Shown in pieces: positions 35,301-50,300 of a stretch of 64,000 nt of DNA. Both the position numbers and the translations under genes were made by a program. The notes under the pieces were generated by a model that saw only the letters and a program-made list of their open reading frames with translations, was not told where the DNA came from and made no database searches. Within the stretch, counting starts at the first letter, position 1. Each line of letters begins with the position of its first letter. Source of the DNA: Siphonodentalium dalli (lineage: Eukaryota; Mollusca; Scaphopoda; Gadilida; Siphonodentaliidae); assembly GCA_032622095.1 (NCBI GenBank), contig CP136069.1, positions 124,887,450 to 124,951,449 of the forward strand. Direction: 5' to 3'.

Positions 35301-38300
35301 GGCGGCCAAAATGGCCACCAGAAATAAAAAATTGCCGAAAATCGCCGATTTTAACATCAGTGAGCATTATTGTCATGACAACTCCACACCTGCTTACTAT
35401 TGTAAGTTGGGAACACTTAGGCGAAGAACTTTCCTTGTACCATATCCAAATAAAAGTCCCCCAAATCCAAAATGGCGCCCACAATGGCGGACAGATTTTG
35501 AAAAATCACCGAAATTCCCTCATATTCACATCATTGGGCATTATTGTCGAGACAACTCCACCCATGCTTACAATTGAGTTGTAAATACTGAGGTGAAGTA
35601 ATTACATTACATCTCATGCAAGAAATTGTTTTCCAAATCGAAGATGGGACAAAATGGCGACCGAAATTTGAAAACAAGTCTACATTAATCTAGGTCGCTC
35701 ACACCGACAAAGTATTCACCACTTCCTGGGAGTAGGGTCCCTCTAATCATAACGTTTCAAACAATTCATTTTCCGGTGTCTAGCTTACAGAAGGTCATCT
35801 CTATATATGTGTCTCATACCCCATGGGATAACGACATGTACACCTGGCGAACCAGTTAGCTAGTCACTTCTCAATAGATGGTTCGTCAACTCACAAACTC
35901 AGCTAACGCATTGGCATATGTGGACAACTTCGACAGTGTTTCGAATGTTGCTAGCTGTCTCATTCCCTTGGGCAGATGTCTATCTGCTAAGGAGAAGACC
36001 CTAGTGTACAGACTACCCACACTTCTTGGCCATTATCCGAAGCAAACTGTGTGACGCCCCGCAGTTGTCTCCCAGCAGAGAAGAACAATGCTCGCGGTGC
36101 TAGTTTGTGGACATGCGCCATGATAGTGGGAATGACATGGGCCACTGTATACACCACCCCTACACCTGGTGCATGTTTAAGATATCGAATGTCGTGCGTG
36201 TCGGTTTTATTTGGTGTGGTAAGATTGTATTTCCACATCCGTTTCGAAGCCTTTCTGATTCAACTACGTACACTTTTGTCTGGATAATAATATGCTAGCC
36301 TCCCTCAAAACAGTCGGATGGACTAAAGGATAATGTCTTTATAGCATGAATGTATGCGTGTTTTGTTATCCTCTCTCGGGGTTAGTGTCAGTATGTGGGC
36401 GGTATTATTCAAGAAAATGTCAGGAACTGTGGTGCATTTATTTCACTATGTATTTAAAGAACAATTTACAGTCTCGATGGCAATGGCTGTGGCCGTTGGG
36501 GAACGCGACCTTTATGATCATACAGCTTTATATATATAACTTTAGAATATAGTAGTTAATGTCTCATGCAGGAAAATGGTCGCATTGGTGATGTTGCCAA
36601 GAAATCACTTGGTGTACCAACGTTTGTTGAACTGAATGCAAGAGCTCATCAACGTAACATTCCTTCGCGTTGAACATTTCACCCTTTTGTTGATGGCATT
36701 TGTACTTTCTTGAACCATACCACCCAGCGTGAGTATGACATATCAACCAACTATCAAAGGTATCGCCTTTAAGACTACACCCCAGTCTTGGTGGGGCTTA
36801 TACAGCAGTAGCCAATGGCATACTCCTGGTCCAGTTGTTTAAGAACGGCTTCCAAACGGATGGGGACATTTAAATCTTAGCATACAAGGAAAGCAAAGCC
36901 ACACATGAGATCCTATCTGAATCTAAAACATAACCAAATAAGGGGCGGTGCAGTCATGGTCCAATTTCATTTCCACTATCATGACACATACCCACAAACT
37001 AGCACCGTGTGTATTGTTATCATCTGCTTGGATCTGTTCGGTGAGACGATTGCTGGACGCCAACAAGCTTGTTCTTATGATCATGTTCAAGGAGTTTGGG
37101 TATATTATGCATTATGGTCTTCTACGCCTTAGCAGAAATGCATCCGTCAAGTGTCGGGCTTTCAACATTCGAAGCCATATACAGAAGTTGTCCGGGTACG
37201 TCAGTGCATTAGATGAGTATGTGAATTGATGAACCATATATTGAGAAGTGGCTCTTTGGGAAGATCACCAGGTGTACACGTTGTTAACCCCATTAGGTCA
37301 CCAAAGCTGACAATACGCAGATAGATAGGTCCTTCTGAAAGCTAGTATACGCATCGACCGAACACCTGTATAGTGTATCGCAAAAGATGACGCATATACC
37401 CCATATGTAGCATCTGAATTATACCATAAGCTATACCACGAATGAAGCTCGCTAAGAATTCCAAGCTTTCGAAACCAACACGTGAGCTGGACACCGGCAT
37501 ATGTATTGTTTGAAACATTCCGATTAGTGGCACACTCCTACAAATAAGAGTAGTGAACTGTTATTGTGAGTGAGATAGATTAATCTGACTAAGAGACGGA
37601 AACGAGTCTAGATAATGCTGAATGTGGCAATTCAGAATAAGCTCAGGTATTGTTGTTTTGATTCTTGGAAGTCATAATATGACTATTCGGCGCACCTATA
37701 TATGGTTACGGCCAGTATGAGCCCTTAGTGGAGAATGGATTTTGAAATGCCACATTGCGATTGTGGGTTTTCATCCTTCCAAAAGGCTACGACTTACATT
37801 GGAACTAATATATGGCTTATATTATGTACCGTTTCGTTTATACAAATCAATATTATGACAAAAAGTTGAAATTAGTATGTGATAATATCGGCTTCTTTTA
37901 AATTTCTACCCGCCAGTTGGCCGCCATATTGACTGAGTATCACTTGCCAAACCCTAATGAATAATTCATACATATCAACATGTAATGGTGGGTAGAAATC
38001 GCGAAACAATAACGCCCATCCTAAGAAAGTAAAGTAATGTAGACTTGTTTTCAAATTTCGGTCACCATTTTGGCCGCCATCTTCAATTTGGAAAACCATT
38101 TCTTGCATGAGATGTAAGGTAATTACTTCACCTCAGTATTTCCAACTCAACTGTACGCATGGATGGAGTTGTCTCGACAATAATGCCCAATGATGTGAAT
38201 ATGAGGGAATTTCGGTGATTTTTCAAAATCTGTCCGCCATTGTGGGCGCCATTTTGGATGGTACAAGGAAAGTTCTTCGCCTAAGTGTTCCCAACTTACA

Positions 38301-41300
38301 ATAGTAAGCAGGTGTGGAGTTGTCATGACAATAATGCTCACTGATGTTAAAATCAGCGATTTTCGGCGATTTTTTATTTCTGGTGACGCAAAAATTCTAA
38401 CATTTTCCCACAGAGACAAACGAAAGGTGGTAACATGTCAGAAAAATAGCATATTTTCACATTTCGGCGGCCATCTTGGCCGCCATATTGGATTCTGGGG
38501 TCGGATTTTTGGCTAATTTGTAAGGGTTGTATATTAGCATAACGAATCGAGCGGAAAACAAGACCGCATGTGCTATCATCTTTACTATAATGGCGATCAA
38601 AGAGACCTGGTGCATTTAAAAAAAATGGCCGCCATGATGGACGCCATCTTGTCTGGAGTCTCTGCGGCCACTTTTTTTTCTTGTTAACAAGTGAAAAAAA
38701 TTAGAGGAGATCTCAAGGAAGAAAATTAGTGGGGTGAAGTTAAGTCCTGGGGGGGGTGCAGAGGTCTACCAATATCTCCTGGACTAATACCCCTTTAAGT
38801 TGCTTATTTCACTGAAGTAGCTCATTTATCTGAAAGTGAAATACATAATTTCAACTAGATGCCATGCGTTAAATACTTTGTGTGATCACTGAAGTTAAGC
38901 AACATTGAAGCCAGTTAGTCATTGGATGGGTGACCGGTCAGTGATTCCAGGTGCTGATAATTTTTGGCGTGACTCCAGTCTGTCTCCCACACTTCTTTCT
39001 TATTCCTTCTCATAGCTACGTATATAGACCTACAGTTTCAATATTCATAGGTACATCGAGGATGATCTTTCACGCCACAACATAGATCATTCTAATTGTG
39101 TTACACACGATTGTGATGCCACGCCTGTTGCTACAGTAATTTTGAATGCCAAGAATGGATCAAGAACACTTTTGTTCTCAAACAAGTGAGTCTAGTCTTA
39201 ACCCTTTCTATATTAATTGCATGGATGCCTTCGCGACGGGCATTGCTGTTAACCCTTTCAGTGCCAGCCTGCCAGGTATGTTGAGTGCCAGGGCCGATAA
39301 AATCAGCCCTAAAAAAAAAAAAATTGTTTTGTTTTTTGGGTTGAATTGTTTTTGGGTATGCTTAAGCATGCTATAGCGAATTTAAAAACAAACTGGATAA
39401 AACCTTAGGGGCATGTTATAACTCAAAACTATCACCATGTATTCATAGTAATAATTTTGATGCCCATGAAAAACGTAAGATTCCCTGGTTCTAAACCTAC
39501 AAAATAAGTCTTGCACTGAAAGAGTTAAAGAATATAAGAAAAAATTATTAAAATTGTTAAAAATTGTAAAAAATAATAACATATGATGAAAAATTGTTGG
39601 GCCAATGCATTCTCTTATATATGCGAGGCAACCTGTGGTCGACTCGCATATACATGTATAAGAGAATGCATTGGCACAGGGTATATGGGTTGATACAAAA
39701 ATCGGACCTGGCACTGAAAGGGTTAAAATAGTCACATTAAAACCGCCATAACCAGAAATAATATTAAAATATAGACAGATTTTGTTCTTATACCAATACT
39801 AAATTTGTCGCATAAGTAGCCTGTTATTGTCAAGATCATACGCCTTGTTAGTAAACAAAAGTCATGATACATTACAGTACATAAAGAGTGTGTGATAGGC
39901 AAAACACTCAACACCCACCATATTGTTTATACCAATATATATAGTGCTCGCAAATCCTCATGACTCAAGATTTTATTGTTGAATGGGTCACTGTGAATCA
40001 CTGTTTAAGTCGCAATGACTTATATTCAATGATAAATTTGGCATGAAAGTCCATGGTTATAGTAGGCCTATTGCATGTCAATTATTAATTACATAATGAT
40101 TTCTTTTCCATATATACAAAATATCTTGTTGAGACATTCTGCCTCTTGTTGTTCAAGTTTTTCGTGTAATATTTTGAGTTCGCATATATCAGTTTTTGAA
40201 TAAATAATTACTGTTGTGGTGCGCTGTGTATTTTTTTATCAAATTATTTGAAATATCAATCATCAGGTAGTCAAGTCGCCTTGTATTAAAACACAAGAAA
40301 ACATGAGTTGTAGCACTTGAGTAAAATTTGGAGACCTTAAAGAAGCAGATATGATTTTAGGAGATATACCGATACAGTTTTATGCGAACATGTTGTTATT
40401 TGTTAGTTGAACAGCGTAATTCCAATAATATTCTGTTCACATTGCGAATGCCTTGCAGGGCCAAATTGAAATATTCATTGATGAGTCAGGTCCCCTCAGG
40501 AAATGTTCAAATAATAAGTTCAAGAAACGGCCAAACTCTCACCTGCCAAATAATAGTGGATGCATGATTATTTAATTTCAATCAAAATTATAACCCTGCA
40601 CTATTATTAGGCAATTAGACATATAGAGAAATTGCCTGCACTATTATTAATTTCAGCCGAAAATACAGCCCTGCACTATAATTCGGCCTGCACTATTGTT
40701 CGGCAGGTGAGAGTAGGTCATTTGTTGAACTTACCATCTGAGCAGTTAATTCCCATCAATAAATAAAAATTCTTCTGCCCCAGCTTGTACTATCTGTGTA
40801 TGCTACTATTTACTGAACATCTCTCCAGATGAATATTAATTTGCCTTTTTAATATATACTTTTTCACTTTTGAGAACCATCCAGTAAAAAATAATAGACC
40901 AAGTTTGAATGTCAGTGATTGATCAAAATTGGCATACCATATATATACACTAATTGTACCATAAACATTGTGGTTTAGTCGATGCAATGCTGTGGATGCC
41001 TCAAATTTTCAGAATCATCATATTTCAAACCACAGCCGAATGTTTTAACACCATGATAGATTGAAGAAAAATACTTAGATTAATTTAAGATAAACATAAA
41101 TAAGCCATAAAAAATCTGAAATCTGAAAAAGATCAAACCAAAAAAAGAGTCACTCTTTAACCTCTTGGTTGCTATACGTCAGAGTACGGACGTAAAATGT
41201 CACGCTGTGTGCATTATATGGCCATACTGAGTATGGACCTACTTCACCACAATATATAGCAGTAGCCATTATTCATAATTAGAACCTACTTCAACACACT

Positions 41301-44300
41301 AGCAGTGGGTCATTATTCATAATTAGAATTCAGTGATTGGTGTATCGGATTAACTGTAATACTGTATCTCGAAATTTCAAAGAGTATATGATGTTCCATG
41401 ATTTCGATTGATTCTAAATGATACTAGCCTTTCAATTGAGTCAGTTTTGTGGTTTTCGTGATATTCCCATTGTATTTTTCCACTGGAAAATGGCCATAAC
41501 ATCAACGGCCCAGCACACAACATCATTACGTCATTAGCAGTGAAGCGGTTAACCCTTTCATGACGGGAGCTGCGCGCACTGGTGCAGCATCAAAGATCAT
41601 GCGTTATCTTATATATGCGAGTCTCCCATAGGGAGCTTCACATATAAGAGAAAGCACTGGCTTACAAGGTCAAGGTAAATATTGTTAGGCCAATGTATTC
41701 TCTTTATATATATGTGGCTCTCCATGGGAGACTCGCATATGTAACATTTCAGGAAGCTTCCAGTCATGGAGCTGATAGGGTACCCCTGCACCCCCCTCGG
41801 GATTTAACTTCACCCCACTCATTTTGTTCCTTATTATGTCCTTCAACTTTTAAGCAATGTTATAGCGGGAAAATCTTGTCAAATGTATACAGATGTATAT
41901 ATTTTTGTGAAGATAAGACATAATGCCACCTTTATAGGGCAAAATTGGAACAGGTGTTAGCATTGCTTAAAAGTTGAAGGACATAATAAGGAACAAAATG
42001 AGTGGGGTGAAGTTAAAAATTGAGGGGGTGCAGGGTACCCTATCAGCTCCCGGACTAGTTATTAAATAGTGATTTAATTCTTAATATTACAGTTAGCAGA
42101 GACAAGCTTTTTTGGGGAAAAATTGTATCATGCAAAGATCAAAACTGCCTTCTATACATGCATGTTTCTGTGTTTATCTTCAACATATCGATCATATTTT
42201 AAAACATTTCTACACTTTGCTATACTTTCAGAAAAATCTCTTCATATTCAAAAGGTTGTTTCATATCAACTCGTTTATTTTATTTGCTACAGAGACTTAC
42301 CAGAACTCAGATTTGAAGACTTTGAGAAGATGGATCTGTCAATCTCATACAGATGGATACATTTTGAGGTGAGCTAATATGACCATACGCTAGCGCAATA
42401 ACGAACCAAAGCTAAACGACTCACATGAGGGTAGCTGTGGATTTTAATTTATGTTTTTTTTATCGAAATTAGTTTATAGATTCCCTGGTATTCACACACC
42501 AAAATAAGATTAACATAAACCTGTTTTCTGGGGTGATTAATGGTTATCAGTAATTACACTCCGTACACAACGGTTCGTCAAAAGAATGGACCCCAATCGT
42601 AATTTCGAGTATAAATTAGGCCAAACGTACTTCCGGGTAGTCTTTATTGACAGCTAGACTATACATGGCCTCAAAGTGAAAATATTTATACCTTGTCGAG
42701 AGGGGAACTGGAACATTTTTACTGAATTTAAGCAGTATATTTGTTGACTCGGGGCGAGCACTGCGGCTGAGATACTGTATGGAGAAGCGTGTCCATTTCA
42801 TAGCTGTTCATTTCATTCATAAGATTTCAATGAAAATTGACGAACAACGTCATCGTGTAACTTTCCCCAATTGATCGAGTTCGTCTGAACCTGCACGAAT
42901 ATCTTCTGCTTTGTTCATAATTATGTGTATCCCTTCGATTCCAGAAAATAGTATGATATTTATGGATTATCACATGTGTGTACTATATAGTCTTGTGATA
43001 ACAATTAATTCCATATAGAATATATGTTATTTCGTTTCGCACAGTACAGTACCGATTGTTGTACATTAAAGGCCCACCTTCGCATAGTAGATTGGTAAAT
43101 TTTTTATGTCAATCTTATTATATTTCACATCACGATTTTCGATCACTTTTCACTTGCCCCGATGGGTGTAGACTGTAGTTACTATAGTGTAGTTATTTGG
43201 TGTGTCTCATTTTCTCAATAAAAGGTAAACTACCCATTACTACTGCTACGAATGAACTTACATTGTAATTCAAAATTCATAATTCCAATTTGCAATACCA
43301 GTAATCGAAAGACAGTAACAAAATTTTCCGATTATAGTTAGTTCCTGAGTATAGTTAGTTCCCCAGGAAATGTTCAGATAATAAGTTAAATGTTTATTCA
43401 ACTTATTATCTAACCATTGAATCATTCTGCTCTTGTATTATCTGTTTTTTTTCTGCCTGTCATCTGCTTGTATTACCTGAACACACCTCCAAATGAATAA
43501 TAGACCGTTCCACTGTATACTTCTATACCTGAGTGGGAGAATCCATTTAATAAGGGTTAAACACCTTGTGTGGTTATATAAAAATTAAAGTTGGAAATGT
43601 GTTTTATGATCTGGCCATATTGGACTATTAATCTCTCCTCACAGACGAGGCCGATCTGTGATGACATCACCAGAATGATAGAGAGAATAAGGAGCTTCAA
43701 TGATTCAAGAGAGACTGGTGAAAAAATTACTATTTCATTGGAATTGGAGAAGCCTGCCAGGCATGAGTTCGGTAAGGAATCTTATGACCAAAGTAAGAAA
43801 TATTTGTGGTTCAGGAAAATCCAAAAGAATATGTCAAAATAAAATATAAGTTAATTAAAAAATAAATTTCAAGCCTTACCTACCAACCATAATTTGTCTG
43901 CCATGTAACCCGAACCAGACGTTTATTTTCTTTGGCCTAATCGACACCCAGTGCTTCACAAAATACAGATGGTTCCAAAGTTTTTAGTAAATGGTTCCAT
44001 CTGATCCTTTGACATGCACACGTGGAGCTATTTCTTTGATCCATATATGGCATCAAATAAAACATAACTCATGCATCATTCTGAAGAAAAAAAAACTCTC
44101 ATCATTTGACATTTGCACATCATTCTAGAAACACAGCAACAGTTTTGGTGTATGTAATAAACGCAGAGAGCCACAACTTTAGTGATTTCGGCAGTTTAAA
44201 ACAAACATCATTCCTACATATACTAGGGCCTGCAAATATTTGAGATTCAATGATATGTCGATATCGTCTTGGTGATCGATGGTGAAATCGGACTCCGATT

Positions 44301-47300
44301 CAAAAATGTTTGAATATCCCAATCATTGGCATATTGTTTTGAATTTTGCACAAGTTGATGATGAAACTGGAATGATAAAGACGCGATATTTGTCTCAACC
44401 CACTTATTGTGCTAAATTATCAGATTATATATATATTATACAGTAATAATATTGAATCACATTGAGATTAGTGACTATACCTTACTCATATTTAAATTCG
44501 CACAATGCTATTTTTTGCTCAGTTTTAAATTCGCGCACTTTGAATTCGTGCATGGTGCTGCGCGAATTCAAAACTGATAAACATATTTTTGAAAAAGTCC
44601 TGACAGTTTCAGTTCCTAATCAATCCTAAAAATACTGAAATTTACTTTGAGTAAAACATAACTGCATTATAATTTTGTTGTGAAGATGGGTGTATATGCT
44701 CCAAGTAATTATTCTGATATTTAAATAGAAAGAAGTAAACTGCTGCTGACTTCAGGACAAAATTGGTGCTTCTATTTTAAAGAGTTGGGTTCACATCAAT
44801 AACTCAGACCATTATATGACCACGGTGCCACTCCATCCATGGTTGTGGATATGGAGACGTTATTTTGTGCACCTTCAGTCGGGAATATGCATATTTTTAC
44901 AAGCATTGAAATGTCGAAGATTTAACAATTATTTATCGGTTTACATTTCAATAACAATATTGAGATTGGTTGCCCGAGTGTGAATATAATTGTCTATTCG
45001 ATCAGTTCAATCTTCCGTAATATATGTAACTTATAAACATATAATTAACCCTGTTACCCCTCCCCCCACAGTTTGGCATAAATTCAAAAGTCCTACTATT
45101 TTTCGCTCAGTTTTAAATTCGCTCAAATTACTAAAACTTAATCGGAATAAATATAAATTACACAACCGGAGAGTTGCACATGTGATGTTATTTTTTTTCA
45201 AAAATACTTTAAACTGTCAATTTCATTTAATTGCATATTGCTTAAATGCATAATTCGGCTGAAATTCCCAACGCTGTATAGACACAAACTCCCGACCAAC
45301 ATGGAGGACCTATTAGCTCGGGGTCCGATTTTTGTGTTCGAATTTGTATTTTTTATGACTTTAACTCGTCTTTCTGGGACATATAGTGCTCGTAGAAAGA
45401 TAGCTATTAAAGGTATTTATCAACCTACCTGTAATCTGATAGAAAATTAAAAATCAAATATTATTATTTGTATTTTGGAGCGCAAACTGCCATGCGGCTT
45501 TGAATTGCTGTTGTCTAAGATAACATGGTAATGATCTTTTTTATGCATACAGTAATGCTCTAAGTAATCGACTTCTCAACCACAGCAGAATTATGGGTAA
45601 TTTTTCAGGAAATATGGCTTGTTGTCATTCATCGGAAAGCTCTCCCCGAGAGCTTTCCGATGAATGGCAACAAGCCATATTTCCGACTAAATCCTGAAAA
45701 ATTACCCATAATTCTGCTGTCGTTAAGAAGTCGATTACTTAGAGCATTACTCTCTGGGGACCTCATTCTGCTTAGGCCCTCAACTGCTAAGGTAGATCTA
45801 GGATCAGATTGAAGTTCCCCAGTTGAAGTTGGTGATGGTTACCTATTGGGCACCTCGATTATGGATTTTACCTTCTGCAAATTAGGGATATAGAAACTTC
45901 CCAGATGGGAAAATGTAACTAAAAACAATGTTAATTTGATACTATAGATACTTCCCAGAAGATGAGGCCTAAGCAGAATGAGGTCTCCAGAGGGTGAATT
46001 TGGTGATGCCAGCCCACTGTGCGGGATAGCATCACTAAATTCACCCTCTGGGGACCTCATTCTGCAAATGACAGACACGCTATTTGCAGGCTTGCCCCCA
46101 TTCAGTTATAAAAGTATACATTTGAATCTGGAGGGAAGTTCAGGAAATATGACCAGGTAATACATAATTTAAACAAGAAAATGAGGACGTTTGAATATGC
46201 ATTTTTACATGCAAATAACCTGCGAGACCTTTAAAACTCTTTAATGGCTGGAGCTTCCTGCCAATGCATTCTCTTATATATGCTAGCCTCACATTTATAT
46301 AAGAGAATGCATTGGCCTAACAATATTTACCTTGACCTTGTAAGCCAGTGAATTCTCTAATATATGCTAATTTATGATGGGATGGATGGTGAGAGCCAAT
46401 TACATTGCTATGTCCACTCCAGGCAAAATTTCACCCAGTTGGGAGTGGGTGTGATGTAGTTTTCTATATTGCCTCCTCCCAGCATCACTAAATTCACCCT
46501 CTAGGGACCTCCTTCTGTTTATTGGCCTTTATCTTTATAATCAAATTAACAAATATTTTTAGAAATTTTCTTATTTAGTTTCTCTCTCTCTATAACCCCA
46601 AATTGGCAGATGAACCAATGCATAATTGAGGTGCCCAATGGGTGCAAACCACCTTCACCATTTGGTAACTTAAATCTGTGAATAGGTTTCACATTGCAGA
46701 TGAGGCCATGCAGAAAGAGGTCCTCAGAGGATAAATTTGGAGACGATAGCCCGCTGTGTGGGGTAGCATCGCTAAATTGACCCTCTGGGGGACCTCATTC
46801 TGCATATGTCCACCACCATATTCTGAGGCCTGGCAGTGTGACAGCATAGATACACTAATGCCCTAATTAATCGACTCCTTTAACCACAGCAGAATTATGG
46901 GTAACGTTTCAGGATTTAGTCGGAAATATGGCTTGTTGCCATTCATCGGAAAGCTCTCGGGCATTACTGTGCACTAATGATTTTACACCAAACTAGGATA
47001 ATGTTGTCAAAAACTATGAAATGGTCCTTACTTTAACCCTTCCATGACCATTATTGGAGCTTCCTAAAATGTTGCTAAAACTCTGTGCCAATGCATTCTC
47101 TTATATGTACGATTCTCCCATAGGGAGCCTGCATATTGGCCCTATGGGAGACTCGCATATGTAAGAGAATGCACTGGCACAGGATCTTGGATGCTGCACC
47201 AGTGCAGCTCCTGTCATGAAAGGGTTAACTTAAATATCTTGAAAAGTCACTAAAGTCTGTATTTCCTCATTTCAGTGAGCTTGATCGATAAGGTGGATGT

Positions 47301-50300
47301 GGTCTTCATAAGTAAGGATTTTGCTCAATATTGTGGATATTCTGATATGGAGGTAGCCGTTCGAGGGTTCAAAGACAAATGTAATCAGTAAGTATGAAGG
47401 ATCGTTTGGATTAATCTGTTATGTTTTTTGTGCACTTTATGATGAAAAAGCCTGAATTTAAAGTGTCTGACATTTGCAGAATGAGGTCCCCAGAGGGTGA
47501 ATTTAGTGACACTATCACACACAGTGGGGACCTCATTCTGCTCAGGCCTCAATTGCTATGGGAGACCTAGGATCAGATTCCCAGCTCCCCAGTTGGTGTT
47601 GGTCATAATTAGTCACCTCGATTATGCATTTTATCTTCTAAAAATTAGGGGATAATAGAAACTCAACAGAATGGAAACAGTAACAAAAAACCAATGTTAA
47701 TTTGAGACCAGAGATATTTCCCATAAGATGAGGCATAAGCAGAATGAGGTTGCCAGAGGATGAATTTGGTGATGCTGGCCCGCTATGCCAGATAGCATCT
47801 CTAAATTCACCCTCTGGGAACCTCATTCTGCAAATGTCACACACCATATTTACATGCTTGAATATAAGTTCATGTTTGACTATGGTTGAGAAGTAAACAT
47901 TGTAGCAATTAAATGCAATTTAGTTCATTGAAGTTGTGAACAAAAATAGAGCAGCAACTTTACCAAAAACTCTCTAATGGCTCTGATTTTTGTTAGACAC
48001 ACTAAATTCAGACTTGATGATGAAAATTAGGAGTATTATAAATGTGTTCAGTTGCTCTCATCTCATTTGTGTCTGATGCACTGAAACACTAAATGCAAGG
48101 GTTCGGTTTTCATCGAACCAACACCTGCATACCTAAATTAGAATGGAAGCACATTTGTGAATTTTAATTTGTTACCATGGTAGTTCTTGTTTATAGTCAA
48201 TCAGAGTTAACTTAACCCTTTCTTTGATAAATACTCATTGATGAGTAGTTCCCTTAGGAAATGTACAGTTAATAAGAGGTCATTTATTGCACTTATTATC
48301 TGAACATTTCTCACCAATGAATAGGAATCATTCTGCTCTTCTACTATTTGTTTTTCTGTTTGCTGTCTGCTCTTATTATCCATAACACCCCTCCAAATGA
48401 ATAATAAACCATTCCATTGCATACTTTTATACCTGAGTGGGAGAATCCATTTAGCATAACTGATGGTAAAAGTGTTAAAAGAAGTATGCAAAGTTCCGCA
48501 ATTTTTCTCAGAAAATAATCATCATTTGATGCCGTGTAGCTGGTTGTATATTGTGTAGTTTTATTTGAATATATGCAAGACTGGAAATATGGTATCTTTC
48601 ATTTGCAAAATGAGGTTCCCAGATGGTGAATTTAGTGATGCTATCGCACATGGTGGACTAGCATCACCTAATTCACCCGCTGGGAACCTCATTCTGCTTA
48701 GGCCTCAACTGCTATATGGTTCATAATGTTCACCTATTTGTAGCCTCAGTTATGCATTTTATCTTCTCATTCTTCTGCAAATTAGGAGATATAGAAACTG
48801 AATAGAAGGGAAAAAGTAACCAAAAAATGTTAATTTGAAACTATTGATACTTACTTGCAGATGAGACCTAAGCAGAATGAGGTCCCCAGAGGGTGAATTT
48901 GGTGATGCTAGCCCACTGCGCAGGATAGCATCACTAAATTCACCCTCTGGGGACCTCATTCTGCAAAGAACAGACACCATATTTCCAGACTTGAATATAC
49001 GTTCATGTTTGATTATGGTTGAGAAGTAATCATTGTAGCAATTAAACGCAATTTATTGCAAACAAAAATAGAGCAGCAACTTTACCGAAAACTCTCTTGA
49101 GTTTTTCTGCAAGATCGCGAGAGTCCAGAATTAACCAATACTCTCTAACAATCTCTAATTTTGTAAGCACTGTGTGAAATTATCAATGTGACAGAAAATG
49201 TGTTGCCCTACTTTTAGCTTCATGGTGAATCAACCTGTCGCTGTATATCCTGAATTCCAACAATTGCCTGATTGGTTTCATCGCTTTATGGTTAAATGTT
49301 GTAATTGGCTGACCCTGGGGTACATGGAATGCTTTTTGAAGGTGATGGACATCTCCGGTTTTTCATTTAGACTCTGTTACTTATAACTTCCTCGAGAGTC
49401 TAAACTTTAATTATTACTGAGCTTCTCATTGAAATCATTAGTTTAGAGATGCAGCCTCATTTTTTTACTATTCTGTATTTTTAAACATAGTGTGTACCTC
49501 TTACCAGAAATTTTATATATATTCTTGGTTATAACATAATAGACCTGAATCGAGAACACCTGTCCGGAAAAGATTTTTATCAATTAATATAAATTTTATT
49601 TGGAATATTTCTCATATAATAATACAAACAGCAGTCGATTTCGTGGAAAAATTTAGAGCCCCCTTCGGATTTTCAGTTAAGTTATTGCTCTATTTTTGTT
49701 CACAACTTCAATAAACTTAATTGTGTTAAACCCTTTCAGTGCCAAGTCCGATTTTTGTATCAACCCATATTTCCTTGATCATTTTTCAAATTTATTGATT
49801 ATAATAATGTGATACATCAATGTATCACATTATTACAATCAATAAATTTGAAAAATGATCAAGGAATATGGGTTGATACAAAAATCGGACTTGGCGCTGA
49901 AAGGGTTAATTGCTGCAATTTTTACTTCTCAATGCTAGACAAACATGAACGTATATATTGAAATAAAACTACACAATATACTACCATCTACACTGCATTA
50001 ATACGTTAAACACAACAGTGTAGACAAGCAGGAGAACTCAATCTTGTAAGGTCATCAACCTCAATCAAGGCCATGGTCGTAATATTTCGTCTTTTGTTGT
50101 TTAGTGCAAATAACCATGCCAAGACAGTTTAACTCGGAAGAGATTTTCGCAGGAAATGCAGTAATAACCCACTTTATTATGCCTTTATATATTGACAAAT
50201 ATATTACATCCAATAGAGTCGATGTTTTATTCACAAAAAAAAGCTAATATTAGTTTGGAAATCAGGTTTTATAATATTTAATTGTTGTAATTAATTGTGG

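Noticed and set aside
33557-42292. A second, mutually exclusive version of ketohexokinase exon 3
   Set aside because: I looked for another 135-nt exon with a TPVATVILN- or NGSRT-like sequence and found only 39051-39185. Diverged copies cannot be excluded by eye.
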